64,000 nt of DNA from an uncultured Ulvibacter sp. (GTDB lineage Bacteria; Bacteroidota; Bacteroidia; Flavobacteriales; Flavobacteriaceae). Under the pieces are notes generated by a model, which saw only the letters and a program-made list of their open reading frames with translations, had not been told where the DNA came from and did not search any database. This document shows, one piece after another, positions 17,799 through 26,391 of this stretch (position 1 is its first letter; every line of letters starts with the position of its first letter). The stretch is from contig CALSSW010000002.1 of NCBI GenBank assembly GCA_943789105.1, positions 1-64,000 on the forward strand, written 5' to 3'. The position numbers and the translations under genes are program-made.

Positions 17799-18818
17799 TT
17801 AATCTGCACTCTTAAATTGCTGTAAAAAACGAACGTCATTTTCACTAAACATACGTATGTCTGGAATTTGGTGCAACAACATTGCAATACGGTCTATCCC
17901 CATGCCAAAGGCAAAACCACTGTATATCTCAGGATCAATGCCGCAGTTTTTAAGCACATTAGGATCTACCATCCCACAGCCCATAATTTCAAGCCAACCC
18001 GTTCCTTTGGTAATTTTGTAATCGGTTTCTGTCTCAAGACCCCAATATACATCAACCTCAGCACTAGGTTCTGTAAAGGGAAAATAAGACGGTCTTAACC
18101 TAATTTTAGATTTCCCGAACATCTCTGTGGTAAAAAACTCAAGGGTTTGTTTCAAATCTGCAAAACTTACACCTTTATCTACATATAGCCCCTCTACTTG
18201 ATGAAAGAAACAATGAGAACGGGCAGAGATAGCCTCATTTCTAAACACTCTACCAGGAGAAATGGTTCTTATAGGTGGCTGATTATCCTCCATATAACGC
18301 ACCTGTACAGAACTTGTGTGGGTACGAAGCAAAATATCTGGATTGGTTTGCACAAAAAAGGTATCCTGCATATCTCTAGCTGGATGGTATTCTGGTAAAT
18401 TTAAGGCGGTAAAATTATGCCAGTCATCTTCGATTTCTGGACCCTCACTAACGTTAAACCCAATATTAGAGAAAATACTTGTGATCTTGTTTTTTACAAT
18501 AGATATAGGGTGTCTTGAACCCAGTGTAATAGGTACTCCTGGGCGTGATAAATCACCATATACCCCTAAGGTTTCTTCACTGGCATCTATTGCCAACTTA
18601 AGACTGTTTACCTTTTCTTGTGCTGCATTTTTTAAAGTGTTAATGGCTTGACCAAATTCTTTTTTTTGGTCATTACTAACGTCCTTAAATGCAGCAAAAA
18701 AGGCTTTTAATAAGCCCTTACTCCCCAGGTATTTAATTCTAAAATCTTCTACCTCAGCGGCTGTGGTAGCAGAAAAAGCGTCTACTTGTATAATATGTTC
18801 TTTAATCTTATCTATCAT
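17799..18818 (-). CDS. pheS: Phenylalanine--tRNA ligase alpha subunit
   Basis: Catalytic subunit of the alpha2-beta2 PheRS. Seen: the N-terminal coiled-coil (FRIKYLGSKGLLKAFFAAFK), motif 1 region HPISIVKNKITSIFSNIGF, motif 2 with TISPGRVFRNEA and HCFFHQVEGLYVD, FTEPSAEVDVYW, GWLEIMGCGMVDP, and motif 3 GFAFGMGIDRIAMLL. The 339-residue length is standard. The beta subunit gene is not in this window. A TAATTTTG -7 element lies just upstream. Confidence 0.97.
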   Translation of the reverse strand: MIDKIKEHIIQVDAFSATTAAEVEDFRIKYLGSKGLLKAFFAAFKDVSNDQKKEFGQAINTLKNAAQEKVNSLKLAIDASEETLGVYGDLSRPGVPITLGSRHPISIVKNKITSIFSNIGFNVSEGPEIEDDWHNFTALNLPEYHPARDMQDTFFVQTNPDILLRTHTSSVQVRYMEDNQPPIRTISPGRVFRNEAISARSHCFFHQVEGLYVDKGVSFADLKQTLEFFTTEMFGKSKIRLRPSYFPFTEPSAEVDVYWGLETETDYKITKGTGWLEIMGCGMVDPNVLKNCGIDPEIYSGFAFGMGIDRIAMLLHQIPDIRMFSENDVRFLQQFKSAD

Positions 18819-18837
18819 AATATAACATTCAAGGGCA

Positions 18838-18845
18838 CAAAATTA
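18838..18845 (-). promoter_or_regulatory. Candidate -7 element of pheS
   Basis: Minus strand TAATTTTG fits TAnnTTTG, 19 bases before the start codon. A TTTG further upstream (18870-18873) has a rather long 24-base spacing. Confidence 0.35.
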
Positions 18846-18901
18846 CAGAAAGTACTTCACATACGACTGCAAATTTGTGGTAATAGTTGCGGTGTTTTTG
18901 T

Positions 18902-19258
18902 TTATTGTATGACTTCTTTTTCTAAGAAATATTGAACAATCGCTTCCTTCATTAATACGGTTTGCTCTCCCGGCTTTAAAGGGGGCAATTGTTCAAGTAT
19001 TTTATAATGAGGCCACCCTGCAGCATCAAAATATTCAAATTCATAATATCCAAAGGGTTCTAGCAAACGACAAATGGCAATATGCATTAAGTTTACTTTT
19101 TCGTCTTTTTTAAATTTTTTATGGAGTTGGCCCAACTCCTGCACCCCAACTAAATAAATAATAGCATCCAAATCTAGGGAATCTCCATCCGCAAAGCGAT
19201 TACTAAGAAAGGAAACTACTGCCTCCCATCGTTTTTTTAATTGTTGGTCTCTTGCCAT
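18902..19258 (-). CDS. Conserved hypothetical protein upstream of pheS
   Basis: Unrecognised 118-residue cytoplasmic protein. It starts MARDQQLKKRWEAVVSFLSN, has a mostly helical N-terminal half (DLDAIIYLVGVQELGQLHKKF) and an aromatic-rich segment (FGYYEFEYFDAAGWPHYKIL), and ends with an amphipathic helix (MKEAIVQYFLEKEVIQ). No signal peptide, membrane segment or cysteine motif is present. It lies 83 bases before pheS on the same strand, but pheS seems to have its own promoter. Clean start and normal composition support a real gene. Confidence 0.7.
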   Translation of the reverse strand: MARDQQLKKRWEAVVSFLSNRFADGDSLDLDAIIYLVGVQELGQLHKKFKKDEKVNLMHIAICRLLEPFGYYEFEYFDAAGWPHYKILEQLPPLKPGEQTVLMKEAIVQYFLEKEVIQ

Positions 19259-19380
19259 ATAATGTCTTTAAAAAAGGTTTCAAATTCAAATTTGCTCCTA
19301 GTATATACTTTTTGTAAAGGTAACTTCTTTGTTTTAAAAAGCTTTAAAAACAAGCCATTGGTTCATCCTTTTGGTTTTTA

Positions 19381-19388
19381 TATCTTTA
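19381..19388 (+). promoter_or_regulatory. Candidate promoter of the CvpA family gene
   Basis: TATCTTTA is one base from TAnnTTTG and is preceded by a TTGG about 19 bases upstream, a normal -33 spacing. It leads into the ATG 18 bases later. Confidence 0.35.
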
Positions 19389-19406
19389 AACCAAAATAAA
19401 TTAATC

Positions 19407-19955
19407 ATGAATAGTATTGACATCATTCTAGGCATTATTCTCATTTATGCTTTTTACAGAGGAATAAGAAAGGGCCTTTTTGCATCTCTTGCTTCCTTAA
19501 TTGGGCTAATTGCTGGAGTGTATGGAGCTATTCATTTTTCTCATTTTGCAGCAAATCTATTGTCTAAAACCTTGCAGTGGAGTCCAGAGTTAATAAACCT
19601 AACTGCCTTTGGGATCACCTTTTTAATTATATTAATTGTGGTGAATCTGGCAGGAAAAATTCTTACAAAAATTGCAGATTTTGCAGCCTTAGGACTCGTT
19701 AACACAGTTCTTGGAGGGGTGTTTAATACCCTAAAGATAGCTTTTATTTGTAGTGTTGTTTTTATGTTTATTAGCGCAACGACCAACATCAGTGGGCTGC
19801 TTATACCCTCACAAAAGAAAGAATCATCACTGCTTTACCAGCCTGTTGCTACTATCGCACCCTTGCTATTGCCCAATATTATAGAGGAGGTAGATAAGCT
19901 TCAAAAAAACACTCAACCCAGTGATCCTACTCTACAGGAGGCTGGCTCAAATTAA
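19407..19955 (+). CDS. CvpA family membrane protein
   Basis: A 182-residue protein starting MNSIDIILGIILIYAFYRGIRKG, with four hydrophobic segments and the family's glycine-rich spacing (YRGIRKGLFASLASLIGLIAG). The Escherichia coli relative is needed for colicin V production, but the general function is unknown. ATG at 19407 is chosen over an upstream GTG because the first membrane helix starts immediately after it and a promoter-like box lies between. The stop abuts the stop of the convergent SulP gene with no spacer. Confidence 0.88.
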   Translation: MNSIDIILGIILIYAFYRGIRKGLFASLASLIGLIAGVYGAIHFSHFAANLLSKTLQWSPELINLTAFGITFLIILIVVNLAGKILTKIADFAALGLVNTVLGGVFNTLKIAFICSVVFMFISATTNISGLLIPSQKKESSLLYQPVATIAPLLLPNIIEEVDKLQKNTQPSDPTLQEAGSN

Positions 19956-21806
19956 TTAAACTGGAGTTTTTTTATTGTCCTGAATATACACCATTGCCTG
20001 TTTAAAATCTTTAAATATTTCTAAATCTGATATTAACTCTGGAATTAAATCTATTTTTTCCATCATCATTCTTGGTTGCTGAGTTAGGTCTACAAGCAAT
20101 ACTTTTATATCAGCTTGTTTTAACCTCAAAACAAGATCCTCAATGGCGTAGAGTCCAGATTGATCTATATATGGTACTCGTTCCATGCGAATAATAAGGT
20201 GAGTTGCCGTGTCTGGTACTTGTTTTGCGAGTTCTTGGAAATCACTGGTGTTGGCAAAAAATAATGGTCCTACCATACGCTTTATAAACACCTGTTGCTT
20301 TAAATTTTCTGGAAATATAATTTCATCTGCCCACGCAAGGTGTAGCTCGTCAGCGTTATGTAAAGGCACAACCTTAGAGCGCCTCGCTGCAGAATCTCCT
20401 ATCTTTTTCATGAAAATTAGTGCTGCAAGTACTAGTCCTATCCCCACGGCAAAAACCAAGTTCCAGAAAACAGATAACAATAAAACCACAAGCATAATAA
20501 TTACTTCACTTTGTGGCATTTTAGGAATTGCTTTCAGGCCTTTATAGTCCATAACGCCAATACCAACAGTTACCAAAATTCCTGCCAAAACAGCAGCAGG
20601 AATTTGAGAGGCAATAGGCCCTAATGCTAATAATACAACTAGTAAAACAATAGCAGCTACCATACCTGATAGTTTGGTGGTACCTCCACTATTTATGTTA
20701 ACAACGGTTCTTATGGTTGCTCCCGCCCCCGGAATTCCTCCAAAAATAGAGGCAACACTATTCCCAATTCCTTGCCCAATTAATTCTTGATTTGGGTTGT
20801 GTTTTGTTTTGGTCATGTTGTCTGCCACAACAGAGGTCAGCAAGGAATCAATGGCCCCAAGAAATGCTAATGTAAGAGCGGTAAAAATGTAAGGTGATAT
20901 TTGTCCAAGGCTAAAACTAGTAAACATTTCGAAGTGGGGTATTGGAAACCCAGATGGGATTTCTTGAATAGGGCGGTAGTCGAATTCTAAAAAATAGGCT
21001 GTCAAACTAACCACCAAAAGCGCAACTAATGTGCTAGGTACTTTGGTGGTTATTTTTTTAAAGCCGAAAATAATAAAAATAGTGGCTAAGGCTAGCATAA
21101 ATTCTAACCACTGTATTTGCCCCAATGCGCTTGGAAATCTTTTTAAAGCACCTAACACTCCAGATCCAGCAGTTTTAGCAAGAGTAGTAGCTTCTGCTGT
21201 GATTTCAGCTGAAGTAATTTTCTCTGCCCTTACAACAGTTTGTTTAAAATTCTCAAGTACCAGAATACCGTCTCCAGCTTCGTCTTTTAATATTTTATCA
21301 AGCAATACTTCTTGTGCTTGGGGTTTAAAAGTATCAATAAACTGGGTATCATCTGTGGTATAATACCCTACCATTGGTAGTAATTGTGTTACCAAAATAA
21401 TAACTCCTATGGCAGTCATAAAACCAGAAACTACAGGGTATGGGATGTATTTTATATATTTTCCAAAACCAAAAACCCCTAATATAATCTGGAATAAGCC
21501 TGCCAATAAAAACACTAACAAAATAAATGGTAAGGCCAACTCTATGTCTCCATCGTTAGCAGCGACAATCCCGGCTATAATTACCATAGATACAGCTGTC
21601 ATTGGCGCCGTTGGGCCAGATATCTGTGTGTTTGTACCGCCAAAAAGTGAAGCAAAAAACCCAATCATAATTGCGCCATACAGTCCTGCACTTGGCCCAA
21701 GGCCAGATTGCACCCCAAAGGCCAGTGCCAATGGCAAGGCAACAATCCCTGCCGTAATACCTCCAAATAAATTGCCTTGAAAATTTTTAAATATATTTTT
21801 AAACAT
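19956..21806 (-). CDS. SulP family anion transporter with STAS domain
   Basis: An inner-membrane sulfate/bicarbonate-type transporter of 616 residues. The membrane domain (about 10-470) begins NLFGGITAGIVALPLALAFG and includes GPTAPMTAVS and the SulP signature AFLGAIDSLLTSVVADNMT...GQGIGN. A C-terminal STAS domain (about 500-605) has FANTSDFQEL and RMERVPYIDQSGLYAIEDL. An unusually long insertion (about 150-215) links two membrane helices, with DDTQFIDTFKPQ and a coiled charged segment. Substrate (sulfate, bicarbonate or other) cannot be decided. Confidence 0.93.
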   Translation of the reverse strand: MFKNIFKNFQGNLFGGITAGIVALPLALAFGVQSGLGPSAGLYGAIMIGFFASLFGGTNTQISGPTAPMTAVSMVIIAGIVAANDGDIELALPFILLVFLLAGLFQIILGVFGFGKYIKYIPYPVVSGFMTAIGVIILVTQLLPMVGYYTTDDTQFIDTFKPQAQEVLLDKILKDEAGDGILVLENFKQTVVRAEKITSAEITAEATTLAKTAGSGVLGALKRFPSALGQIQWLEFMLALATIFIIFGFKKITTKVPSTLVALLVVSLTAYFLEFDYRPIQEIPSGFPIPHFEMFTSFSLGQISPYIFTALTLAFLGAIDSLLTSVVADNMTKTKHNPNQELIGQGIGNSVASIFGGIPGAGATIRTVVNINSGGTTKLSGMVAAIVLLVVLLALGPIASQIPAAVLAGILVTVGIGVMDYKGLKAIPKMPQSEVIIMLVVLLLSVFWNLVFAVGIGLVLAALIFMKKIGDSAARRSKVVPLHNADELHLAWADEIIFPENLKQQVFIKRMVGPLFFANTSDFQELAKQVPDTATHLIIRMERVPYIDQSGLYAIEDLVLRLKQADIKVLLVDLTQQPRMMMEKIDLIPELISDLEIFKDFKQAMVYIQDNKKTPV

Positions 21807-21930
21807 ATAATTAGTTTTTAGTTTATTAAATACAAAGAAGCGCCATTAGTACCATTGTATCACAAAATATAGGCGCAGAAACCTGCATTTCAATATAGTT
21901 TAAAAGTTCTTTTAAAAAAAAAAAATCGTA

Positions 21931-22686
21931 TTATAACTTCTTTATATCTGAACTTGGAAGCCAACCATCTATACCATTTTCAATTGCTACGTGGGTCCAT
22001 AAACCGTCGGTTTCCAGAAGTTGCACTTTTGTCCCCTCGTGAATTACAAACACGGTGTCGCTGTTAGTTTTAGGTGATGATTTAACATCTGTAGCTTGTG
22101 AGAAAACAATCGCAAACACATTTTCTTGTAGGTCTTTATAGCGAACACAGGCCAAGGTAAAGGCAAGCACAAATAAGCAACCACTAAGTATTGCTGTAGC
22201 AAAATACAACCTCTTTTTTTGTTCAGAACTAACAAAATAATATGCTAGAAATAGTAGCGAGAACATACAACTAAATAAAACAGTCATTTTAGCCCAACTA
22301 TCAAAAGTAAATTGCCCAACTATCATGGAGTACCATTTAGAAAAAATTGTTTTTGGTAAGGAGGCAATGGCGTCAACCTTGGCGTTTTGGGCAAAGCCAA
22401 GATTTGTTTTAATCTGGGTGTCATTGGGTGCAAGGGCTAAGGCTTTTTCATAATAAAATATGCTAGGGCCCAATTGGTTTAGCTTGTAATGTGCATTGGC
22501 AATATTATAATACAATGCAGGGCTATGTTCACCATTGTCTAAAATAGTGTTCCATTGTTCAATGGCCTTACTGTAGGCTTCGTTTTTATAGTTTTGAGCT
22601 GCGGCATTAAATAAGCCCTGGGCTTGCCCCTGAATACTCCAAAGAATAAAAAACACACAAAAATTTACTAGATATTTCATCTTCAT
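21931..22686 (-). CDS. batE: BatE: TPR and SH3-like domain protein
   Basis: Last gene of the Bat operon. Signal peptide (1-22), TPR repeats (about 25-100: ALYYNIANAHYKLNQLG, FYYEKALALAPND), two membrane segments (about 130-180), and a C-terminal SH3-like domain (about 195-248) with TKVQLLETDGLWTHVAIENG and GWLPSSDIKKL. In other Bacteroidota and in Leptospira the Bat genes affect growth, stress or oxygen tolerance, though the mechanism is unclear. It starts 3 bases after batD. Confidence 0.88.
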   Translation of the reverse strand: MKMKYLVNFCVFFILWSIQGQAQGLFNAAAQNYKNEAYSKAIEQWNTILDNGEHSPALYYNIANAHYKLNQLGPSIFYYEKALALAPNDTQIKTNLGFAQNAKVDAIASLPKTIFSKWYSMIVGQFTFDSWAKMTVLFSCMFSLLFLAYYFVSSEQKKRLYFATAILSGCLFVLAFTLACVRYKDLQENVFAIVFSQATDVKSSPKTNSDTVFVIHEGTKVQLLETDGLWTHVAIENGIDGWLPSSDIKKL

Positions 22687-22689
22687 GTC

Positions 22690-24471
22690 TTATCGAATTT
22701 GTTTATCTATTAGTGAAATAGTGGCAACGGCTTTTTGATAATCTTGCTTTATAGCAACATCACTTGTAGGGGTGTATCTTGCAAGCTCGCAGCTTTTTAA
22801 TAATTTTTCAAAATCCAAAACTGGAGTTGCTGCAACTTTTCTCTCTGTAAGTAGCTTTGCAATTCGCTCCTTACTCATATCTGTTGTTTGTATATTTAAT
22901 CTGGCCTTTAAATAGTTGTGCAGAGAACGCTCCAGGGCTTCATAAAAAATTGCTTTATTATGTTTGTTTTTCCTGGCTTCTACCAAATATTTACGTGCCA
23001 TTTTATTAGCCTTTCGCAATTTAATTCCTTGAATATCTGCACGCATAGACCTGTGCTTTTTGCCAAGTAAAATAAAAAGTGGGATAAGCCCCAAGGGACC
23101 TAATAGTAGAGCCCAAAACAAGCTAGATTTAAAAAAGGGAATCGAAGCAATAGGGCTTAAACCTGCATTTAATTTTATATATCTAAAGCGCTCCTCAACA
23201 ACAAGAGGTTGAGTTTGCTGGGTTTGAGTTTTTACTAGGGTTGGGTCTTGTTTTGGCGTAGATCCAGCTGTTACTCTTATTACAATCTGCTCAGAGGAAA
23301 CACTCTGGTAGGATTGAGTGTCTGGATTGAAAAAAGAAAACGAAATGGGGCTGATGGGATAGGTCCCTTTATTTTGAGGCACTACCGTATAAACTTCAGA
23401 AATAGACCCACTAATCCCAGAGGCTCTTGTGCGGATATTTTCTTTGCGCTGCGGCTCATACACCTCCAGGGTGCTTGGTACTTTCAGGCTTGGTAGAGAA
23501 AGGGTGTTTAGATTTCCTTTGCCGGAAACCGTAAGAGATAATTCAAGGGCCTGATCTACCTCTAAGACCTTTTTATTAGGCGTTGCGATAAAAGTAAAAT
23601 CCCCCACAGCTCCAATAAAATTATCAGGGCGGTCTTTTGTTGGCAAGGGTTTTACATTTATGGTTCTTTTTCCAGCAGAAATGGTTTTGTTGACTCTTGT
23701 TGTAAGAGTTCTACCAAAGATGTTACGTCTTTTCCCTGGAACGTCAATAGGTACATCTAGAGTTAAAGGTTCAATTTCTAGGGGGCCGGTTTTTTGAGGA
23801 TATAATACAGTGGTTTTCAAAACAACATATCTATAGTCCTCGCCTTGGTATTTTCCTTCAAATAAATTCAGTTTTTGACTGTCAATATTTTTACTCCAAA
23901 AATCAGCATATCTAGGAGAATTTATTTCTCGCCATTGGCTTGTAATACTAACATTGTTAGAAACATATAGTTTGTAGGTGACGGTGAGGCGTTGGTTTAG
24001 ATATGGAGTAGCGTTTGATATTTCGGCCACCAAATGTACGTTTTGCTCTGCTATAACCTCTGGATTATTGCCTAAGCCATCAGAGGGTGTTTTTACCGCA
24101 GAGGTAACTTGAAGAGTTACAGGGGTGGTGGTATAGGTTTGTCCAGAAACATAAATAGACGCTTTGCCAATACGTAAGGTACCCTGTTTAAGGGGTGATA
24201 AAAAGTAAGAATAGGTTTTTGAATAGGTGCGCTTTCTATTAATATAAGAGTTGCTAATAGATTGGTTTGGGCCACCTACAACACTAAATCCCTCAAAACT
24301 TGGCGGGTTAAAATCATCCCCATCTGCATTCATGATAAAATCTACCCGAACTCGCTCATTAATGCCCAATTTTTTGCGACTCACTTTTGTTTCAAAGGTA
24401 ACCTGAGCCTCTGATGTGAAGGCAAATAACACAACAAAAAGAACAAACCATATGTGTTTTTGTCTGTCCAT
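22690..24471 (-). CDS. batD: BatD family protein
   Basis: A 593-residue membrane-anchored periplasmic protein. Signal peptide (1-22, ending SEAQ), then repeated Ig-like beta domains of the oxygen-tolerance (BatD) family with VTFETKVSRKKLGINERVRV, GPNQSISNSYINRKRTYSKT and TVSGKGNLNTLSLPSLKVP. A membrane segment (about 450-470, FWALLLGPLGLIPLFILLG) and a cytoplasmic helical tail follow. It is 1 base from batC and 3 bases from batE, so it is clearly part of one message. Confidence 0.92.
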   Translation of the reverse strand: MDRQKHIWFVLFVVLFAFTSEAQVTFETKVSRKKLGINERVRVDFIMNADGDDFNPPSFEGFSVVGGPNQSISNSYINRKRTYSKTYSYFLSPLKQGTLRIGKASIYVSGQTYTTTPVTLQVTSAVKTPSDGLGNNPEVIAEQNVHLVAEISNATPYLNQRLTVTYKLYVSNNVSITSQWREINSPRYADFWSKNIDSQKLNLFEGKYQGEDYRYVVLKTTVLYPQKTGPLEIEPLTLDVPIDVPGKRRNIFGRTLTTRVNKTISAGKRTINVKPLPTKDRPDNFIGAVGDFTFIATPNKKVLEVDQALELSLTVSGKGNLNTLSLPSLKVPSTLEVYEPQRKENIRTRASGISGSISEVYTVVPQNKGTYPISPISFSFFNPDTQSYQSVSSEQIVIRVTAGSTPKQDPTLVKTQTQQTQPLVVEERFRYIKLNAGLSPIASIPFFKSSLFWALLLGPLGLIPLFILLGKKHRSMRADIQGIKLRKANKMARKYLVEARKNKHNKAIFYEALERSLHNYLKARLNIQTTDMSKERIAKLLTERKVAATPVLDFEKLLKSCELARYTPTSDVAIKQDYQKAVATISLIDKQIR

Positions 24472-24472
24472 G

Positions 24473-25342
24473 TTACCAATCTTTTTCAGATTTTATCTTT
24501 ACTCCCTTTTGTTTTTGTGCATTGATCTTGTCTTGAACTTTCTTTTCTTGATTATTCATAGACTCAAGCAGGTTTTTAACCTGTTGAGGAGACAACTGCC
24601 CATCAGCAGGCTGCTGCTGGTCTTGTTTTGCCTGCTCATCCTTAGGGTCTTTGGGTTCCTGCGGCTCTTTTTTGTCTTCTTTCTCATCCCCTTTTTTGTC
24701 TTCTGGATCTTGGTTGTCCTTAGGGTCTTTTTCTGGATCTTGGCTGTCCTTTTTATCTTGCTGATCTTGTTTGTCTTGCTCTTTTTCTTGCTCATCCTCA
24801 CCTTCTTGGGGCGGATTTTTCTCTAACAGATCTTTTGCTAGGGCCAAGTTGTAACGGGTTTGATCATCGGTGGGATTATTTCTAAGGGCATTTTTATAAG
24901 CCTCTACTGCTGCAGAATACTCTTTTTGATTCATCAGTGCATTCCCTAAATTATGGAAAGCTTGATGACGTTGCTGTTTTGTGGTTGCAACTTTGGCTGC
25001 GTTAACAAACCTACTTAGGGCTTCCTGGTTTTTATTGTTTTTATAGTAAGCGTTCCCCAAATTATAGCTGCCTGTTGCCTTATTCTGGTCAATAGCAATG
25101 GCTTTTCTATAAGCAACCTCACCGGCAATAAATTCATTATTTTCTATGGCAACAGCGCCTTGGCTAAGATGCAGTGCTGCCTGCAAGGTATCTTTTTCTA
25201 ATACCTTAGAGACCTTGTTCTGGGCTCTCATTTGCAGAGCGCTACATGCAACAATCATATACAAACAAGCACTTTTTAAAAAAGTCTTACAATGGCTATT
25301 GGCAATAAATATAGGGCATGTGTTTTTTGAACTATAAGACAT
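24473..25342 (-). CDS. batC: BatC: TPR protein with long acidic low-complexity tail
   Basis: A 289-residue exported TPR protein. The N-terminus carries a hydrophobic signal-like segment (about 21-40). TPRs occupy about 55-172 (SYNLGNAYYKNNKNQEALSR; HQAFHNLGNALMNQKEYSAA; RYNLALAKDLLEK). Residues 176-245 are an almost pure D/E/K/Q/P tract. The end (SPQQVKNLLESMNNQEKKVQ) is a conserved short helix in BatC proteins. The ATG overlaps the batB stop by one base, which fixes the start despite the unusual N-terminal extension. Confidence 0.9.
   Translation of the reverse strand: MSYSSKNTCPIFIANSHCKTFLKSACLYMIVACSALQMRAQNKVSKVLEKDTLQAALHLSQGAVAIENNEFIAGEVAYRKAIAIDQNKATGSYNLGNAYYKNNKNQEALSRFVNAAKVATTKQQRHQAFHNLGNALMNQKEYSAAVEAYKNALRNNPTDDQTRYNLALAKDLLEKNPPQEGEDEQEKEQDKQDQQDKKDSQDPEKDPKDNQDPEDKKGDEKEDKKEPQEPKDPKDEQAKQDQQQPADGQLSPQQVKNLLESMNNQEKKVQDKINAQKQKGVKIKSEKDW
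24608..24817 (-). repeat. Low-complexity coding repeat in batC
   Basis: Codons for Asp, Glu, Lys, Gln and Pro alternate in short units such as DPKDNQDPEDKK and KEPQEPKDPKDEQ. The tract is imperfectly repetitive at DNA level and so prone to slippage. It encodes residues 176-245. Confidence 0.75.
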
Positions 25343-26388
25343 TACAAATCTGTTTTTTGTTGATTAAACAAATTGAGTTTATTAATCCATTTTGTTTTGC
25401 GCTCTAAAAATAACACATCAAGTACTAAAAATAATAAAGCGCCTGCCAAAAACCATTGAAACTGATCTTTAAAATCTGAAAATTGCTTTGCGTCAAACTC
25501 CTTTTTATCCATACCTGCTAGTATGTTTTGTACTTGCTCTACAAGCTCTTTTGTTTTGCTGCCATCAAGATATTCTCCACTTGCAGCCTGCGCAATCTCT
25601 TGCAAGGTCTCTTTATTGAGTTTGGTAATAACCTCCCGGTTGTCTTGATCTCTCTTGTAGGATTGAATAACACCACTGCGCTTTATAGGAATTTTAGCTC
25701 CCGCTGTGGTTCCTATTCCAATGGTATAAATTTTTATGCCTTTTTTATTCGCCTGCGCGGCAATACTTGCATAGTCTCCTTGATGATCTTCTCCATCGCT
25801 TATTAAAAACAATACCCTATTTTTTTGTTCAGTATCATTGTAGTAGGTTTCTGCCATTTCTATTGCCTGGGTCATGGCTGTTCCTTGAGAGCTTACCATA
25901 TTGGTGTTCATTCCCGATAAAAAAAGGCGTGCAGATGAAAAATCTGTAGTTATTGGTACCTGCGGAAATGCACTACCAGCGTAACCAATAATTCCAATTC
26001 TATCTCCTGCAAGGGTGTTAATTATTTGGCGCACTAACTGTTTTGACTTTTCTAAACGGTTGGGAGCTATATCTTCCGCTAACATACTTGTGGATACATC
26101 CAAGGCAAATACAACATCAACACCTTCTCTTTTTACCGTCTCAAGCTTTGTTCCAATTTTTGGATTCACCAAGGCAAAGCTCATGCATGCCAAAACTAGT
26201 AGCGCAAGCACAAGTTTTAAACTTCCTTTAAAGATGGATTGACTTGGGCTTAACACATCAAGCAAGGTGTTGTTTGCAAAACTACGCTGCGCTCTTTTTT
26301 TCCAAAGTACCACCAGCAGATACACCGCTATTATTGCCGGTAAGGCAAATAGCACATAAAAATAAATAGGTTGTTCTAGTTGGTACAT
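25342..26388 (-). CDS. batB: BatB: membrane VWA-domain protein
   Basis: Von Willebrand A domain (about 90-290) between two N-terminal and one C-terminal membrane segments. The metal-ion site is intact: DVVFALDVSTSM, a central Thr region GMNTNMVSSQGTAMTQAI and FLISDGEDHQGD. The final helix (FQWFLAGALLFLVLDVLFL) anchors it in the inner membrane. It pairs with BatA, 3 bases upstream, and shares its fold; such proteins are thought to be partners of MoxR ATPases. Confidence 0.93.
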   Translation of the reverse strand: MYQLEQPIYFYVLFALPAIIAVYLLVVLWKKRAQRSFANNTLLDVLSPSQSIFKGSLKLVLALLVLACMSFALVNPKIGTKLETVKREGVDVVFALDVSTSMLAEDIAPNRLEKSKQLVRQIINTLAGDRIGIIGYAGSAFPQVPITTDFSSARLFLSGMNTNMVSSQGTAMTQAIEMAETYYNDTEQKNRVLFLISDGEDHQGDYASIAAQANKKGIKIYTIGIGTTAGAKIPIKRSGVIQSYKRDQDNREVITKLNKETLQEIAQAASGEYLDGSKTKELVEQVQNILAGMDKKEFDAKQFSDFKDQFQWFLAGALLFLVLDVLFLERKTKWINKLNLFNQQKTDL

Positions 26389-26391
26389 AAT

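Noticed and set aside
20209-21780. Several plus-strand open frames of 110-125 codons
   Set aside because: All lie opposite the SulP transporter, have its antisense composition and no start context.
21899-21916. Palindrome TTTAAAAG-TT-CTTTTAAA next to an A-run
   Set aside because: Only A/T pairs, and the homopolymer is on the wrong side for terminating batE; probably A/T-richness.
24416-24826. Plus-strand ORF of 136 codons, extremely hydrophobic
   Set aside because: It is the antisense image of the D/E/K/Q tract and helical end of batC; its leucine/phenylalanine-rich product is an artefact of the complementary codons.
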